Positions 15,456 through 23,974 of a DNA stretch of 32,257 nucleotides are shown here, piece after piece (position 1 is the stretch's first letter; the number at the start of each line of letters is the position of its first letter). The DNA is taken from the NCBI GenBank assembly GCA_902768795.1, contig CACXMS010000022.1, positions 1-32,257 of the forward strand. Direction: 5' to 3'. The notes beneath the pieces were generated by a model, which worked only from the letters and a program-made list of their open reading frames with translations, searched no databases and was not told the origin of the DNA. Both the position numbers and the translations under genes were made by a program. The DNA is from an uncultured Eubacteriales bacterium. GTDB taxonomy: Bacteria; Bacillota; Clostridia; Christensenellales; CAG-138.

Positions 15456-16670
15456 ATGAGAACATTTGAAAAGTCTGCGAAACTGGACCATGTCTGTTAC
15501 GATATCCGCGGCCCCGTCATGGACGAGGCGAACCGCATGATGGAAGCGGGGGAGCGCATCGTTCGCCTGAACATCGGCAATCCGGCGCCGTTCGGATTTC
15601 GTGCGCCCGAGGAAATTCTCGCCCGAATGAGCGAGTCGCTTCCGAATACCGAGGGGTATTCGGATTCGAAGGGCCTTTTGGAAGCGCGCGAGGCGATTCT
15701 CGGATACTGCAAAAAGAAAGGGCTGCCGAACGTCACGGTCAACGATATCTATACCGGCAACGGCGTTTCCGAGCTGATTCAACTCTCGATGCAGGCGCTT
15801 CTGAACAACGGCGACGAGGTTCTTGTGCCTTCGCCCGACTATCCGCTCTGGACCGCTTCGGTCACGCTTGCGGGCGGCACCGCCGTCCATTATCTGTGCG
15901 ATGAAGCGAGCGAATGGAATCCGGATCTGAAGGACATGGCGGCGAAGATCACGCCGAAGACGAAAGCAATCGTCGTCATCAATCCGAACAACCCGACGGG
16001 CGCGCTCTATCCCGATGAGATCCTGAAAGGGATCGTTCGGCTTGCGCGTGAGCACGATCTGATTCTGTTTGCGGATGAGATCTACGACCGGCTGGTTATG
16101 GACGGCAGAAAGCACACGGCGCTGGCGTCGCTCGCACCGGATCTGATGACCGTTTCTCTGAACGGCCTCAGCAAATCTCATCTGATCGCCGGATACCGCT
16201 GCGGCTGGATGGCGCTGTGCGGCGATAAATCGCACGCCAAAGGATATATCGACGGCATCAACCTGCTGTCCTCCATGCGCCTCTGCTCGAATGTGCCGGC
16301 GCAGTCGCTGATTCCGGTTGCGCTCGAACATCTGGATTCTACCGACGCGCTGCTCGTGCCGGGCGGCCGCGTCTACGATCAGCGCGAGTTTATCTACAAC
16401 GCGGTGAACAAAATCCCCGGCGTTTCGGTCGTCAAGCCGAAGGCGGCGTTCTACATGTTCCCGAAGCTTGATATCGAACGGTTTCATATCTACGACGACG
16501 AGAAATTCGTACTCGATTTTCTGCGGGAAAAGAAGATCCTGTTCACGCACGGCGGCGGATTCCATTGGCCGAAACCCGACCATTTCCGCCTGATCTATCT
16601 GCCCTGCATCGACGATCTGAAACTCGCGGCAAGGGAGCTGGAGGATTTCCTCGCAACGTATCGTCAGTAA
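15456..16670 (+). CDS. alaA: Alanine aminotransferase AlaA
   Basis: A PLP-dependent enzyme of aminotransferase class I that makes alanine from pyruvate and glutamate. From the ATG at 15456 (SD GGATGGAG) the protein is 404 residues and its start aligns directly with E. coli AlaA (MRTFEKSAKL against MSPIEKSSKL); an ATG 15 bases earlier has no SD. Very close matches to AlaA run throughout: VCYDIRGPVMDEA, LNIGNPAPFGF, GNGVSELIQLSMQALLN, VPSPDYPLWTASVTLAGG, INPNNPTGALY, FADEIYDRL. The PLP-binding lysine is in NGLSKSHLIAGYRCGW. It has its own strong promoter and a good terminator, so it is a single-gene unit. Confidence 0.95.
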   Translation: MRTFEKSAKLDHVCYDIRGPVMDEANRMMEAGERIVRLNIGNPAPFGFRAPEEILARMSESLPNTEGYSDSKGLLEAREAILGYCKKKGLPNVTVNDIYTGNGVSELIQLSMQALLNNGDEVLVPSPDYPLWTASVTLAGGTAVHYLCDEASEWNPDLKDMAAKITPKTKAIVVINPNNPTGALYPDEILKGIVRLAREHDLILFADEIYDRLVMDGRKHTALASLAPDLMTVSLNGLSKSHLIAGYRCGWMALCGDKSHAKGYIDGINLLSSMRLCSNVPAQSLIPVALEHLDSTDALLVPGGRVYDQREFIYNAVNKIPGVSVVKPKAAFYMFPKLDIERFHIYDDEKFVLDFLREKKILFTHGGGFHWPKPDHFRLIYLPCIDDLKLAARELEDFLATYRQ

Positions 16671-16712
16671 ACGATCGCTCCGAATCCGCACGGGAAAAGA
16701 TTGCATTTCAAA

Positions 16713-16750
16713 AACATCCCCGGTTTTCTCAAAGGAAAGCCGGGGATGTT
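16713..16750. terminator. Bidirectional terminator hairpin
   Basis: A 16-bp stem (16713-16728 with 16735-16750, one G-T wobble) and a 6-base loop. An A-run precedes it, serving as a U-tract for the minus strand. It lies between convergent alaA and the xdh-type operon. Confidence 0.85.
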
Positions 16751-16780
16751 CCGATATTTTGCAAATAAGGATTCTTTCGA

Positions 16781-17272
16781 TCAGTCTACGGGGATCCCGT
16801 GTCTGCGTTTCATCGTCTTTTCAACGGCGTTCAGAATGTTCTCGTAGCCGGTACAGCGACAAAGATGCCCGGAAAGACGTTTGCGAAGCTCCTCGCGGGA
16901 ATACAGCTCGCCGCTTTCCAGAACTTCGACGGCGGACATGATGAATCCGGGCGTGCAGAAACCGCATTGGATCGCGGTTTCGTCGATAAACGCCTGCTGA
17001 ATATCGGAAAGCTCGCCGTTCGGTCCCATTAGCCCCTCCAGCGTGCGGATGTGCTTTCCATCCGCCCACACGGCGAGGTAGATGCACGAGTTGAACGCTT
17101 CGCCGTCGATCAGGACGTTGCACGCGCCGCATTCACCGACCTCGCAGCCCTTTTTTACGGAAGTCAGGCGGTAGTCGTTGCGAAGCATATCGGTCAGGGA
17201 CGCGCGAACGTCGACCATCCGTTCCACGTCCTTGCCGTTGATGTTGCAGCGAACGAGTTTATACTGGCTCAT
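16781..17272 (-). CDS. xdhC: Molybdenum hydroxylase, [2Fe-2S] subunit (XdhC-type)
   Basis: The small electron-transfer subunit of a three-part xanthine dehydrogenase-type enzyme, 163 residues. It carries two [2Fe-2S] centres: a plant-ferredoxin-type site with Cys43, 48, 51 and 63 (CEVGECGACNVL then NSC) and a four-helix site with Cys103, 106, 138 and 140 (QCGFCTPGF then LCRCTGY). Length and motifs are typical. Its ATG overlaps the stop of the FAD-subunit gene (ATGA), with AGGAGGTGTG as SD. It is the last gene of a minus-strand operon in the order molybdenum, FAD, iron-sulfur, the same as xdhABC of E. coli. Specificity (xanthine, hypoxanthine or another purine) cannot be fixed, but purine genes lie across the divergent promoter. 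Confidence 0.93.
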   Translation of the reverse strand: MSQYKLVRCNINGKDVERMVDVRASLTDMLRNDYRLTSVKKGCEVGECGACNVLIDGEAFNSCIYLAVWADGKHIRTLEGLMGPNGELSDIQQAFIDETAIQCGFCTPGFIMSAVEVLESGELYSREELRKRLSGHLCRCTGYENILNAVEKTMKRRHGIPVD

Positions 17273-18159
17273 GCGATCACACCTCCTGCTTTTTCGATCG
17301 ACGCAATCAGGGCGCGGCGCGCCATTTCAACGGCAATGTGCTGCCGGAACGCCTTGCTCGCCCGCCACGAATCGCGCGGGTTGATGTCCGAAAGAACGGA
17401 AAGCGCAAATTCCGTTACCATCTCCTCGGTAAGCGCGCTGCCGTTTGCAATCGCTTCCGCGCTCGGCGCGCGCATCGGAACGGGGCCGGCCACGCCGTAG
17501 GCGATGCGGCAGCGTTCGATCGTCTTTTTGTCGGGGGAGAGGCGCACGTTCACGCTGCACCCGAGCGAAGCGATCTCCATCGCGTTTCGCATGCCGTATT
17601 TGATGTAATGGCCGAACGTGTTTTCATAGCTCGCTTTCGGGATCAGGATCGCGGTCTGGATCTCGCCTTCCTCGGCGCGGATATCCACGACGCCCGCTTT
17701 GATGTAAAAGTCCTTGATCGGAAGGCGGCGCACGCCGTTTTTGCCGGTCAGCTCCACGATCGCTTCGTAGGCGTGCAGCGTCGAAGCGGAGTCCGCGCTT
17801 GTTACGCCGTTGCAGGTGTTGCCGCCGATCGTTCCGATGTTGCGGATCTGCGGCGAACCCACCTGATCGACCGCTTCGCCGAGCACATTGATATAGCGCT
17901 GGATCAGCGGATCGCGCGTGATATGGGAAAAGCTGGTCAGAGAACCGATGCGAAGGGCTTCATCCCCGTCGATTGAAACGCCGCGCAGCGCATTGATCCC
18001 GTAGATCGAGATCAGTTCCTTGCCGGCGCGCTTGCCTTCGCGCATTTGCACAAGCACGTCGCTCCCGCCGGCAATGATCTGCGCCTCGGGATGCTCCAGC
18101 CGAAGCCGGATCGCATCCGAAACGCTTTCCGCTTCGTAGAGCGCTTTCATATCATACAT
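17269..18159 (-). CDS. xdhB: Molybdenum hydroxylase, FAD subunit (XdhB-type)
   Basis: The flavin subunit that passes electrons to NAD or another acceptor. The start is taken at 18159, where AGGAGGG lies 8 bases upstream of ATG; this gives 296 residues and an 8-base overlap with the preceding gene. An upstream in-frame extension of 21 residues lacks similarity. FAD-binding blocks are IIAGGSDVLVQM near the N-terminus and GSPQIRNIGTIGGNTCNG about residue 100, both classic for this family. The C-terminal CO dehydrogenase flavoprotein domain is complete. Translation is coupled on both sides by overlapping stop/start codons. Confidence 0.93.
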   Translation of the reverse strand: MYDMKALYEAESVSDAIRLRLEHPEAQIIAGGSDVLVQMREGKRAGKELISIYGINALRGVSIDGDEALRIGSLTSFSHITRDPLIQRYINVLGEAVDQVGSPQIRNIGTIGGNTCNGVTSADSASTLHAYEAIVELTGKNGVRRLPIKDFYIKAGVVDIRAEEGEIQTAILIPKASYENTFGHYIKYGMRNAMEIASLGCSVNVRLSPDKKTIERCRIAYGVAGPVPMRAPSAEAIANGSALTEEMVTEFALSVLSDINPRDSWRASKAFRQHIAVEMARRALIASIEKAGGVIA

Positions 18160-20476
18160 TCTTTGAACCCTCCTTTTCCTGCCAGACGTCGTGAATAAGA
18201 CTGGCTTTGCTGAATTCGGCAAACAATACGTGCGGATTGATCGGCGTGCGGTCCACGGCGACGCCCGTTGCGTGCAGGATCGCGTTGCGAATCGCGGGCG
18301 CGCCCGAACAGGCGGGCGGCTCGCCGAGCGCCTTTGTTCCGAACGGCGAGGTCGGCTCCGGATTCTGTACGAACGCGGCTTCCAGATCCGGGTGATCCAT
18401 CACCGTGGACAGCTTGTAGTCGAGCAGATTGTTGTTGAGTGGCTTTCCGGTTTTCGGATCAAACAGAAGCTGTTCCGAAAGCCCGTACCCGATTGCCATC
18501 GACATGCCGCCGTGCACCTGCGCTTCGGCAAGCGCCGGGTTGATCAGATTACCGCAGTCATGCACGTTGACAATGCGCTTCACCGTGGCCTTGCACATGG
18601 CGACGTCGACTTCAACCTCGGCAAACGTGCAGCCGAACGAATAAGCGTTGTTGCGGATCGTGTACGTCGATTCCGCGGTGATATGTTCGCTGTGAACCGG
18701 ATTGTACTGCGCGGTCATCGCAAGCTCCTTCAGACTCATCAGAACCGATCCGTCCTGCCTGCGGATAATGTTCCCGCCCCGGATATCCATGTTGGAAACG
18801 GCCTGCCGCGTAATCTCATTCGCGTAATCCAGAATCTTTCCGCGCAGGATGTCGGCGGTCTGCTTGATGGAGAACCCGGCGACGTATGTCTGACGCGAAG
18901 CGTAAGCGCCGAGCCCGGTCGGGGTGATATCGGTATCCTGGCAGGAAATTACGTGCACGTCCCGATAGCTGTTCAGCCCGATCGCGTCGGCGGCCATTTG
19001 TGCAAACGCCGTGTCCGCGCCCTGCCCGATCTCCGTTTCGCCGCATTGCATCGTTACGGTTCCGTCCAGGTTCAGCTGCATCCGATTCGACGAAGTCTCG
19101 AGCGAGATCGGGTAGACGGCCGTGTTGTACCAGAACGTCGCCAGCCCGATGCCGCGGCGGATGTTCCCGGTATCGTGTCCGTATTCCCGCCTCTTTTCGT
19201 CATACCCGATCAGCGCGGCGCCCTTTGCCATGCAGACGCGGAACGAGTCGAAATAATTCGTATTGCCGGAGAAATTGTCATGGAAGCCCTGCGGCATGAT
19301 GTTCCGTCTCCGGAATTCGAGCGGATCCATTCCGACGGCTTTCGCGCAGTCGTCGATGTTGCTTTCGTCGGCAAAGCTCGCCTGCGGCATTCCGTAGCCG
19401 CGCATCGCGCCTGCCGCGGGACGGTTTGTGAACACGGTCCATGCGTCGCATTCCATGTTCGGGCAGGGATAGTGCTGCGGGAACGAACCCATCGCTTTGG
19501 CGACGATCGAATGTCCGTGCGACGCGTAAGCGCCCTGGTTCGAATACAGTTCGACTTTGCGCGCGGCAAAAGTTCCGTCCGGGTTCAGCCAGGAAACGAT
19601 GTGGATCCGGATCGCATGCCGGACGCGGTTGGAAACAAAGGTTTCTTCCCGCGAGCAGTCGATCCGCACGGGCCGGCCGCCGACCTGCGTGGAACACCAG
19701 GCGCAAAGCGGCTCGTACAGCGCGTCCTGCTTGTTGCCGAAGCCGCCGCCGATGTACGGCTTGATGATCTCAATATCCGCCCACGGACGGCCGAGCGCCT
19801 GCCCGACGATGCGGCGGACGATGTGCGGAATCTGAGTGGAGGAGACGACGACGATATGCCCGTTCTCGGCATAGGCAAAGCAGCCGTGATTTTCAATGTG
19901 CGCGTGCTGCACGGTCGGCGTATCGTATGTGCCCTCGACCTTGATGAGCCCGGGTTTTCGGATCGCCGCGCCGTAATCGCCGAGACGCGAAGCGGTGTGC
20001 TTTAAGACGTTGCCCGGGAAACGCTCGTGAAGCTGCGGCGCGCCGTCGCGCATTGCTTCCTGCGCGTCGAGCACAAACGGAAGCTCCTCGTATTCCACGG
20101 CGAGCGCACGGACGCCCTGATTGGCGGCAACCTCGTTTTCGGCGATGACGACGGCAACATCGTCGCCCCAATAGCGCACGTGACGGTTCAGAAGCAGCCG
20201 GTCGGCAACGTCCTGGTGGCCGGGATCCATAGACCACGGGTGCCCGGCGGTCGGAAAAGGAATGTTCGGCACGTCGAAGCAGGTCAGCACCTTGACGACG
20301 CCGGGGATCGCCTCCGCACGGGTCGTATCGATGGATTTCACGATGGCATGCGCTTTTTCGGCGTGCTTGATGCGAACATACAGCGCTTCGGCAGGCATGC
20401 GATCCTCGTAGTATTTGGTGCGGCCGGTTGCCTTGTCGTAGCCGTCAACGCGGACTTCGCTGTTGCCAACAACCAT
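18152..20476 (-). CDS. xdhA: Molybdenum hydroxylase, catalytic subunit (XdhA-type)
   Basis: The large subunit binding the molybdenum-dinucleotide cofactor, 774 residues and full length for the family. It opens GNSEVRVDGYDKATGRTKYYED, the usual N-terminal domain of bacterial XdhA. Cofactor-binding blocks include KPYIGGGFGNKQD, NRPAAGAMRGYGMPQ and CGETEIGQGADTAFAQ. The active-site glutamate is Glu719 in KALGEPPACSG. No in-frame TGA is present, so there is no sign of selenocysteine. It is the first gene of the operon, with AGGAGG 6 bases before the ATG. Neighbouring hydA, mocA and guaD on the opposite strand support a purine substrate. Confidence 0.94.
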   Translation of the reverse strand: MVVGNSEVRVDGYDKATGRTKYYEDRMPAEALYVRIKHAEKAHAIVKSIDTTRAEAIPGVVKVLTCFDVPNIPFPTAGHPWSMDPGHQDVADRLLLNRHVRYWGDDVAVVIAENEVAANQGVRALAVEYEELPFVLDAQEAMRDGAPQLHERFPGNVLKHTASRLGDYGAAIRKPGLIKVEGTYDTPTVQHAHIENHGCFAYAENGHIVVVSSTQIPHIVRRIVGQALGRPWADIEIIKPYIGGGFGNKQDALYEPLCAWCSTQVGGRPVRIDCSREETFVSNRVRHAIRIHIVSWLNPDGTFAARKVELYSNQGAYASHGHSIVAKAMGSFPQHYPCPNMECDAWTVFTNRPAAGAMRGYGMPQASFADESNIDDCAKAVGMDPLEFRRRNIMPQGFHDNFSGNTNYFDSFRVCMAKGAALIGYDEKRREYGHDTGNIRRGIGLATFWYNTAVYPISLETSSNRMQLNLDGTVTMQCGETEIGQGADTAFAQMAADAIGLNSYRDVHVISCQDTDITPTGLGAYASRQTYVAGFSIKQTADILRGKILDYANEITRQAVSNMDIRGGNIIRRQDGSVLMSLKELAMTAQYNPVHSEHITAESTYTIRNNAYSFGCTFAEVEVDVAMCKATVKRIVNVHDCGNLINPALAEAQVHGGMSMAIGYGLSEQLLFDPKTGKPLNNNLLDYKLSTVMDHPDLEAAFVQNPEPTSPFGTKALGEPPACSGAPAIRNAILHATGVAVDRTPINPHVLFAEFSKASLIHDVWQEKEGSKNV

Positions 20477-20499
20477 AAAAAGCCTCCTTTGCAGTCTTC

Positions 20500-20519
20500 T
20501 ACTGAATAACAGTATAGCA
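20500..20519 (-). promoter_or_regulatory. Extended -10 promoter with small inverted repeat before xdhA
   Basis: On the minus strand TGC-TATACT (20519-20511) is an extended -10 element about 35 bases before xdhA. An inverted repeat TACTG-5-CAGTA (20500-20514) overlaps it and would suit a repressor. No clear -35 is seen. Confidence 0.4.
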
Positions 20520-20591
20520 TGCTTTTTCGGAAAAGGGAAGCGTTTTGTAAAAAATCAGTAAGAACAGGATGGGGAAATTGCTTGAAATTCG

Positions 20592-20619
20592 TTGCAAAAC
20601 CGATTGGAACTGGTATAAT
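20592..20619 (+). promoter_or_regulatory. Promoter of hydA-mocA-guaD
   Basis: TTGCAA (20592-20597), a 16-base spacer and TGG-TATAAT with a perfect -10 at 20614-20619. The extended TG and consensus -10 make it strong. The leader to hydA is about 80 bases. Confidence 0.7.
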
Positions 20620-20631
20620 AGAAGTGAAAAG

Positions 20632-20658
20632 GTTCCGATTGTCCCGAAGAATCGGAAC
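20632..20658 (+). promoter_or_regulatory. Stem-loop in the hydA leader
   Basis: A perfect 9-bp inverted repeat, GTTCCGATT (20632-20640) and AATCGGAAC (20650-20658), lies about 10 bases after the predicted transcription start. It could be an operator or an RNA stem that stabilises the message. It does not match a purine riboswitch. Confidence 0.4.
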
Positions 20659-20707
20659 GATGCGGCCGGCAGTCGCCGGAATTCACGGAAAGCGAGGAAG
20701 CGGAACA

Positions 20708-22081
20708 ATGCGGACTATAATTCGAAACGGAACGGTTGTCCGGGAAGGCGAAAGGATTTCGGCGGATGTGTTGACGGAAAACGGTACGATCCGACGGATT
20801 GCGCCGCAGATCGATGAACCGGCGGATCGGGAGATCGACGCAACGGGCTGTTACGTCCTTCCGGGCTTTATCGATACGCATACGCACCTCGATCTTGATC
20901 TGACGAATACGGTCACGGCCGATAATTTCGAGACCGGTACGCGCGCCGCGATCGTAGGCGGAACGACGACCGTGCTCGATTTTGCGACGCAGGATCGCGG
21001 TATGACGCTGCAGGAGGCGCTCGATAAATGGCATCGCAAGGCCGACGGCAAAAGCAGCTGCAACTACGGGTTTCATATGGCGATGTCCGAATGGAACGAG
21101 GCGCGCAAGGCCGAGATCGACGCGATGATAGCGCAGGGCGTCACGTCATTCAAGATGTACATGGTATACCCCGCGATGCGGGTAACGGACGGGCAGATTT
21201 ATGACGCGCTTCACTTTATGGAGCGGAAAGACTGCATTGTCGGCGTACACTGTGAAAACTACGATCTGCTGAACGCGCGCATCCGGGAGCTGCATGAAGC
21301 GGGGCGGTTCGATCCGATGGCGCATGCAGAGTCCCGGCCCGATGCCGTCGAGGCGGCGGGCGTTTCGACGCTGATGAAAACGGCGGAGCTTGCCGAAGCG
21401 CCGGCGTGGGTCGTTCATGTCTCGTGTGAGGCAAGTCTGGACGAGATGGAAACTGCGCGCGGCCGCGGCGTCGAGGTCTATGCGGAAACCTGTCCGCAGT
21501 ATCTTGTGCTTGACATCGCACAGTATCGGGAGCCGGATGCGGAGAAATACATCATGTCGCCGCCGCTGCGGTACGCGCACGACCGGGAAGCGCTTCTGAA
21601 TGCGCTTGCCGACGGTTCGATTGATTTTATCGGCACGGACCATTGTTCCTTTACGATGGCGCAAAAGGCGCTCGGCAACGGCGATTTTGCCGGCGTACCG
21701 AACGGCGGCGCAGGGATTCAGAACCGTGCGGAGCTCGTTTATACCGCCGCCGTACGGTCCGGTATCATTTCAATCGAAAAGATGGCGGCGCTGCTGTCCG
21801 AAAACGCGGCGCGCATCTTTGGCATGTACCCCAAAAAAGGCGTCCTTTCGGAGGGGAGCGACGCCGACATCGTGGTCTTCGATCCGAATGTGCCGCATAC
21901 GATCTCGTGGAAGACCAATCTGCACAACTGCGACAATTCCCCGTTTGAAGGGATGCCCGTATTGGGAAAAACGCGCGACGTTCTGCTCGGCGGCGAGCTC
22001 GTCGTAGAGAACGGAACGCTTATCAAGCCGCATTGCGGTCAATATGTGTTCCGCGGTCCGTCCGCACGGCCGAGAAAATGA
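20708..22081 (+). CDS. hydA: Dihydropyrimidinase / hydantoinase-type cyclic amidohydrolase
   Basis: A metal-dependent cyclic amidohydrolase, 457 residues from the ATG at 20708 (SD GAGGAAG). The frame is open far upstream, but this start gives the usual MRTIIRNGTV beginning. Metal ligands are visible: His58/His60 in GFIDTHTHLD, the carbamylated Lys149 in TSFKMYMVYPAM, His181 in VGVHCENYD, His237 in WVVHVSCE and Asp311 in IGTDHCSF. In E. coli the homologous hyuA/ygeZ gene lies in a purine-breakdown cluster with mocA (ygfJ), ssnA, xdhD and guaD, and this gene sits in an equivalent context. It may open an imidazolone- or hydantoin-like ring in purine degradation rather than act on pyrimidines. 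Its stop overlaps the mocA start. Confidence 0.9.
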   Translation: MRTIIRNGTVVREGERISADVLTENGTIRRIAPQIDEPADREIDATGCYVLPGFIDTHTHLDLDLTNTVTADNFETGTRAAIVGGTTTVLDFATQDRGMTLQEALDKWHRKADGKSSCNYGFHMAMSEWNEARKAEIDAMIAQGVTSFKMYMVYPAMRVTDGQIYDALHFMERKDCIVGVHCENYDLLNARIRELHEAGRFDPMAHAESRPDAVEAAGVSTLMKTAELAEAPAWVVHVSCEASLDEMETARGRGVEVYAETCPQYLVLDIAQYREPDAEKYIMSPPLRYAHDREALLNALADGSIDFIGTDHCSFTMAQKALGNGDFAGVPNGGAGIQNRAELVYTAAVRSGIISIEKMAALLSENAARIFGMYPKKGVLSEGSDADIVVFDPNVPHTISWKTNLHNCDNSPFEGMPVLGKTRDVLLGGELVVENGTLIKPHCGQYVFRGPSARPRK

Positions 22082-22665
22082 CGCGCGTAGCTTTGGTCTT
22101 GCTTGCCGCGGGGCAAAGCCGTCGGTTCGGGAGCGATAAGCTGCGCCTGCTTTGGGACGGCGAACCGATGCTTTCGCGCACGCTGCGCCGCTATTGCGAG
22201 GAGCCGCTTATGAATGCGTTTGTTTCGCGGACGGTCGTGCTTTCCGATGCGCGCGCGGACTTTGCGGCGGAGGCGGAGCGACTCGGCTGGCGCGTTGTGT
22301 TCAATCCACACCCCGAGGACGGGCAATCGCAAAGCGTGCGGCTCGGCGTTCGGGATGCGATGCGCTTTTCTCCGGACGGCGTCCTGTGCTCGGTGGCCGA
22401 TCAGCCGAATCTCGGCGCAAAAACGGTACTGCGGATCCTGAATGCGTTTGAAGAGAATCAGACGCGAATTGTCCGCCCGGCAGCAAACGGCCGGATGGGA
22501 AATCCCGTTCTGTTTCCGAACGATCTTTTCGAGCCGCTTTGCGCGCTGACGGGCGATGTCGGCGGCAGCGCGGTGATCCGGCAGCATTCGGAACGGGTTT
22601 TGACGGTGGAAACGACGGAGGAGGAATTGAAGGACGTAGATCGGGAAACGGAGGCGCAAACATGA
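22078..22665 (+). CDS. mocA: Molybdenum cofactor cytidylyltransferase
   Basis: A nucleotidyltransferase that joins CTP and molybdopterin to make the cytosine-dinucleotide cofactor used by XdhA-type enzymes. The 195-residue protein has the glycine-rich nucleotide site LAAGQSRRFGSDKL (9-22), the CSVADQPN acid motif and GRMGNPVLFP, all typical of MocA (YgfJ). The start is the ATG overlapping the hydA stop (ATGA); the frame is open upstream, but within hydA. Close linkage to a molybdenum hydroxylase operon argues for MocA over the related MobA, which serves other enzymes. Confidence 0.88.
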   Translation: MTRVALVLLAAGQSRRFGSDKLRLLWDGEPMLSRTLRRYCEEPLMNAFVSRTVVLSDARADFAAEAERLGWRVVFNPHPEDGQSQSVRLGVRDAMRFSPDGVLCSVADQPNLGAKTVLRILNAFEENQTRIVRPAANGRMGNPVLFPNDLFEPLCALTGDVGGSAVIRQHSERVLTVETTEEELKDVDRETEAQT

Positions 22666-23918
22666 TTCAGGTACTCCATGGCAATTTCCTGTACACGCCG
22701 TCGCTCGGCACGCTTGAAACGGTTCCGGACGGTTATCTTGTGCTGCAGGACGGTCGGACGGTCGGCATTTTTTCCGAACTTCCCGAGCGGTTTTCCGATG
22801 CGGAGCGCACGGATTTCAAAAACGCGCTGATTTTGCCCGCTTTTACGGATCTGCATCTGCATGCGCCGCAATACCCGATGCTCGGCATGGGAATGGATTT
22901 ACCGCTGCTCGACTGGCTGGAGCGGTACACGTTTCGTACCGAGGCAAGGTTCGGCGATCCGGACTATGCGCGCCGCATCTACCGGGAGCTGGCGCAGAAA
23001 CTGATCGAAAACGGCACGACGCGCGTTGCAATGTTTTCCTCACTGCACACCGACGCGACGCTGATCCTGATGGAGGAGCTTGAAAACGCGGGCGTTTCGG
23101 GGTATGTCGGCAAGGTCAGCATGGATCGCAACAGCCCCGATTACTATACGGAATCCACCGAACAAAGCAAGCGGGAAACGCTGCGCTGGCTGAAGGAATG
23201 CGAGCGATTCCGGACCGTCAGGCCGATTCTTACGCCGCGGTTCACGCCGTCCTGTTCCGACGGGCTGATGCGCTGGCTCGGCGACGTCGCGCGCGAATAC
23301 GATCTTCCGGTGCAGTCGCATCTGTCCGAAAATCACAGCGAGATCGCATGGGTCAAAGAACTTGCGCCCTCGTGCGAACGGTATTGGGAAACGTACGCGC
23401 GGGCGGGACTTTGGAAACCCAAAACACTGATGGCGCATTGCGTATACAGCGATGAAATCGAGCGGAAGGCGATGCGCGACTATGGCGTGACGGCGATCCA
23501 TTGCGCGGATTCGAACATCAACATTGCAAGCGGAACGGCGCCGGTGCGGCAGATGCTGGAGGAGGGCGTACACGTTGCGCTCGGGAGCGATATTGCAGGC
23601 GGCGCCCAGATCAATATGCTCGAGGTCATGCAGATGACGATCCGCGCTTCGAAGTTCAAGCGCATGGAAAGCGGCTGGAAGACGGATTTTCTTTCGGTGG
23701 CGGAAGCGTTTTATCTCGGGACGACGGCAGGATCATCCTATTTCGGTGCCAAACCCGGATTCGGAGAAGGCGAACCGCTGCACGCGGTCGTGATCGAAGA
23801 AGGCCGCCTGCCGGACGCCGATCGGCTTACGCTGCGCGAACGGTTCGAGCGCGCCGTGTATCTGAGTAAGCCGCAGGATATCGTTGCGGTGTATGCGGAA
23901 GGGAAACGCGTCAAATAA
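22662..23918 (+). CDS. guaD: Guanine deaminase
   Basis: Converts guanine to xanthine and ammonia. The 418-residue metal-dependent hydrolase has the guanine deaminase hallmark DLHLHAPQYPMLGMGMD with zinc ligands His65 and His67, then LPLLDWLERYTF. Further residues are His220 and Glu223 in SHLSENHSE, His259 in LMAHCVY and Asp310 in LGSDIAGG. The HAPQY motif separates GuaD from SsnA and other amidohydrolases. It starts at an ATG overlapping the mocA stop, completing a tightly coupled three-gene operon. Its product xanthine is the natural substrate for the hydroxylase encoded by the divergent operon. Confidence 0.93.
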   Translation: MIQVLHGNFLYTPSLGTLETVPDGYLVLQDGRTVGIFSELPERFSDAERTDFKNALILPAFTDLHLHAPQYPMLGMGMDLPLLDWLERYTFRTEARFGDPDYARRIYRELAQKLIENGTTRVAMFSSLHTDATLILMEELENAGVSGYVGKVSMDRNSPDYYTESTEQSKRETLRWLKECERFRTVRPILTPRFTPSCSDGLMRWLGDVAREYDLPVQSHLSENHSEIAWVKELAPSCERYWETYARAGLWKPKTLMAHCVYSDEIERKAMRDYGVTAIHCADSNINIASGTAPVRQMLEEGVHVALGSDIAGGAQINMLEVMQMTIRASKFKRMESGWKTDFLSVAEAFYLGTTAGSSYFGAKPGFGEGEPLHAVVIEEGRLPDADRLTLRERFERAVYLSKPQDIVAVYAEGKRVK

Positions 23919-23940
23919 AGCATAACAAATCGCTTTTTTT

Positions 23941-23967
23941 CACATCCTACCGGAATGGAAGGATGTG
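23941..23967 (+). promoter_or_regulatory. Hairpin covering the SD of the next gene
   Basis: CACATCCT (23941-23948) pairs with AGGATGTG (23960-23967) across an 11-base loop. The right arm contains the likely SD (GGAAGGATG) of the GTG-start gene at 23975, so folding could block its translation. A weak T-run follows, so it might also serve as the guaD terminator. Confidence 0.4.
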
Positions 23968-23974
23968 ATTTTCT

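Noticed and set aside
18191..20005. Very long open frame (about 600 codons) on the strand opposite xdhA
   Set aside because: It is a by-product of GC-rich codon use in the real gene; the translation is Arg/His-rich with no family similarity and no SD. The same applies to long antisense frames across rnfA/rnfB (7054-8895), alaA (15429-16706) and spoIVB (1179-2411).
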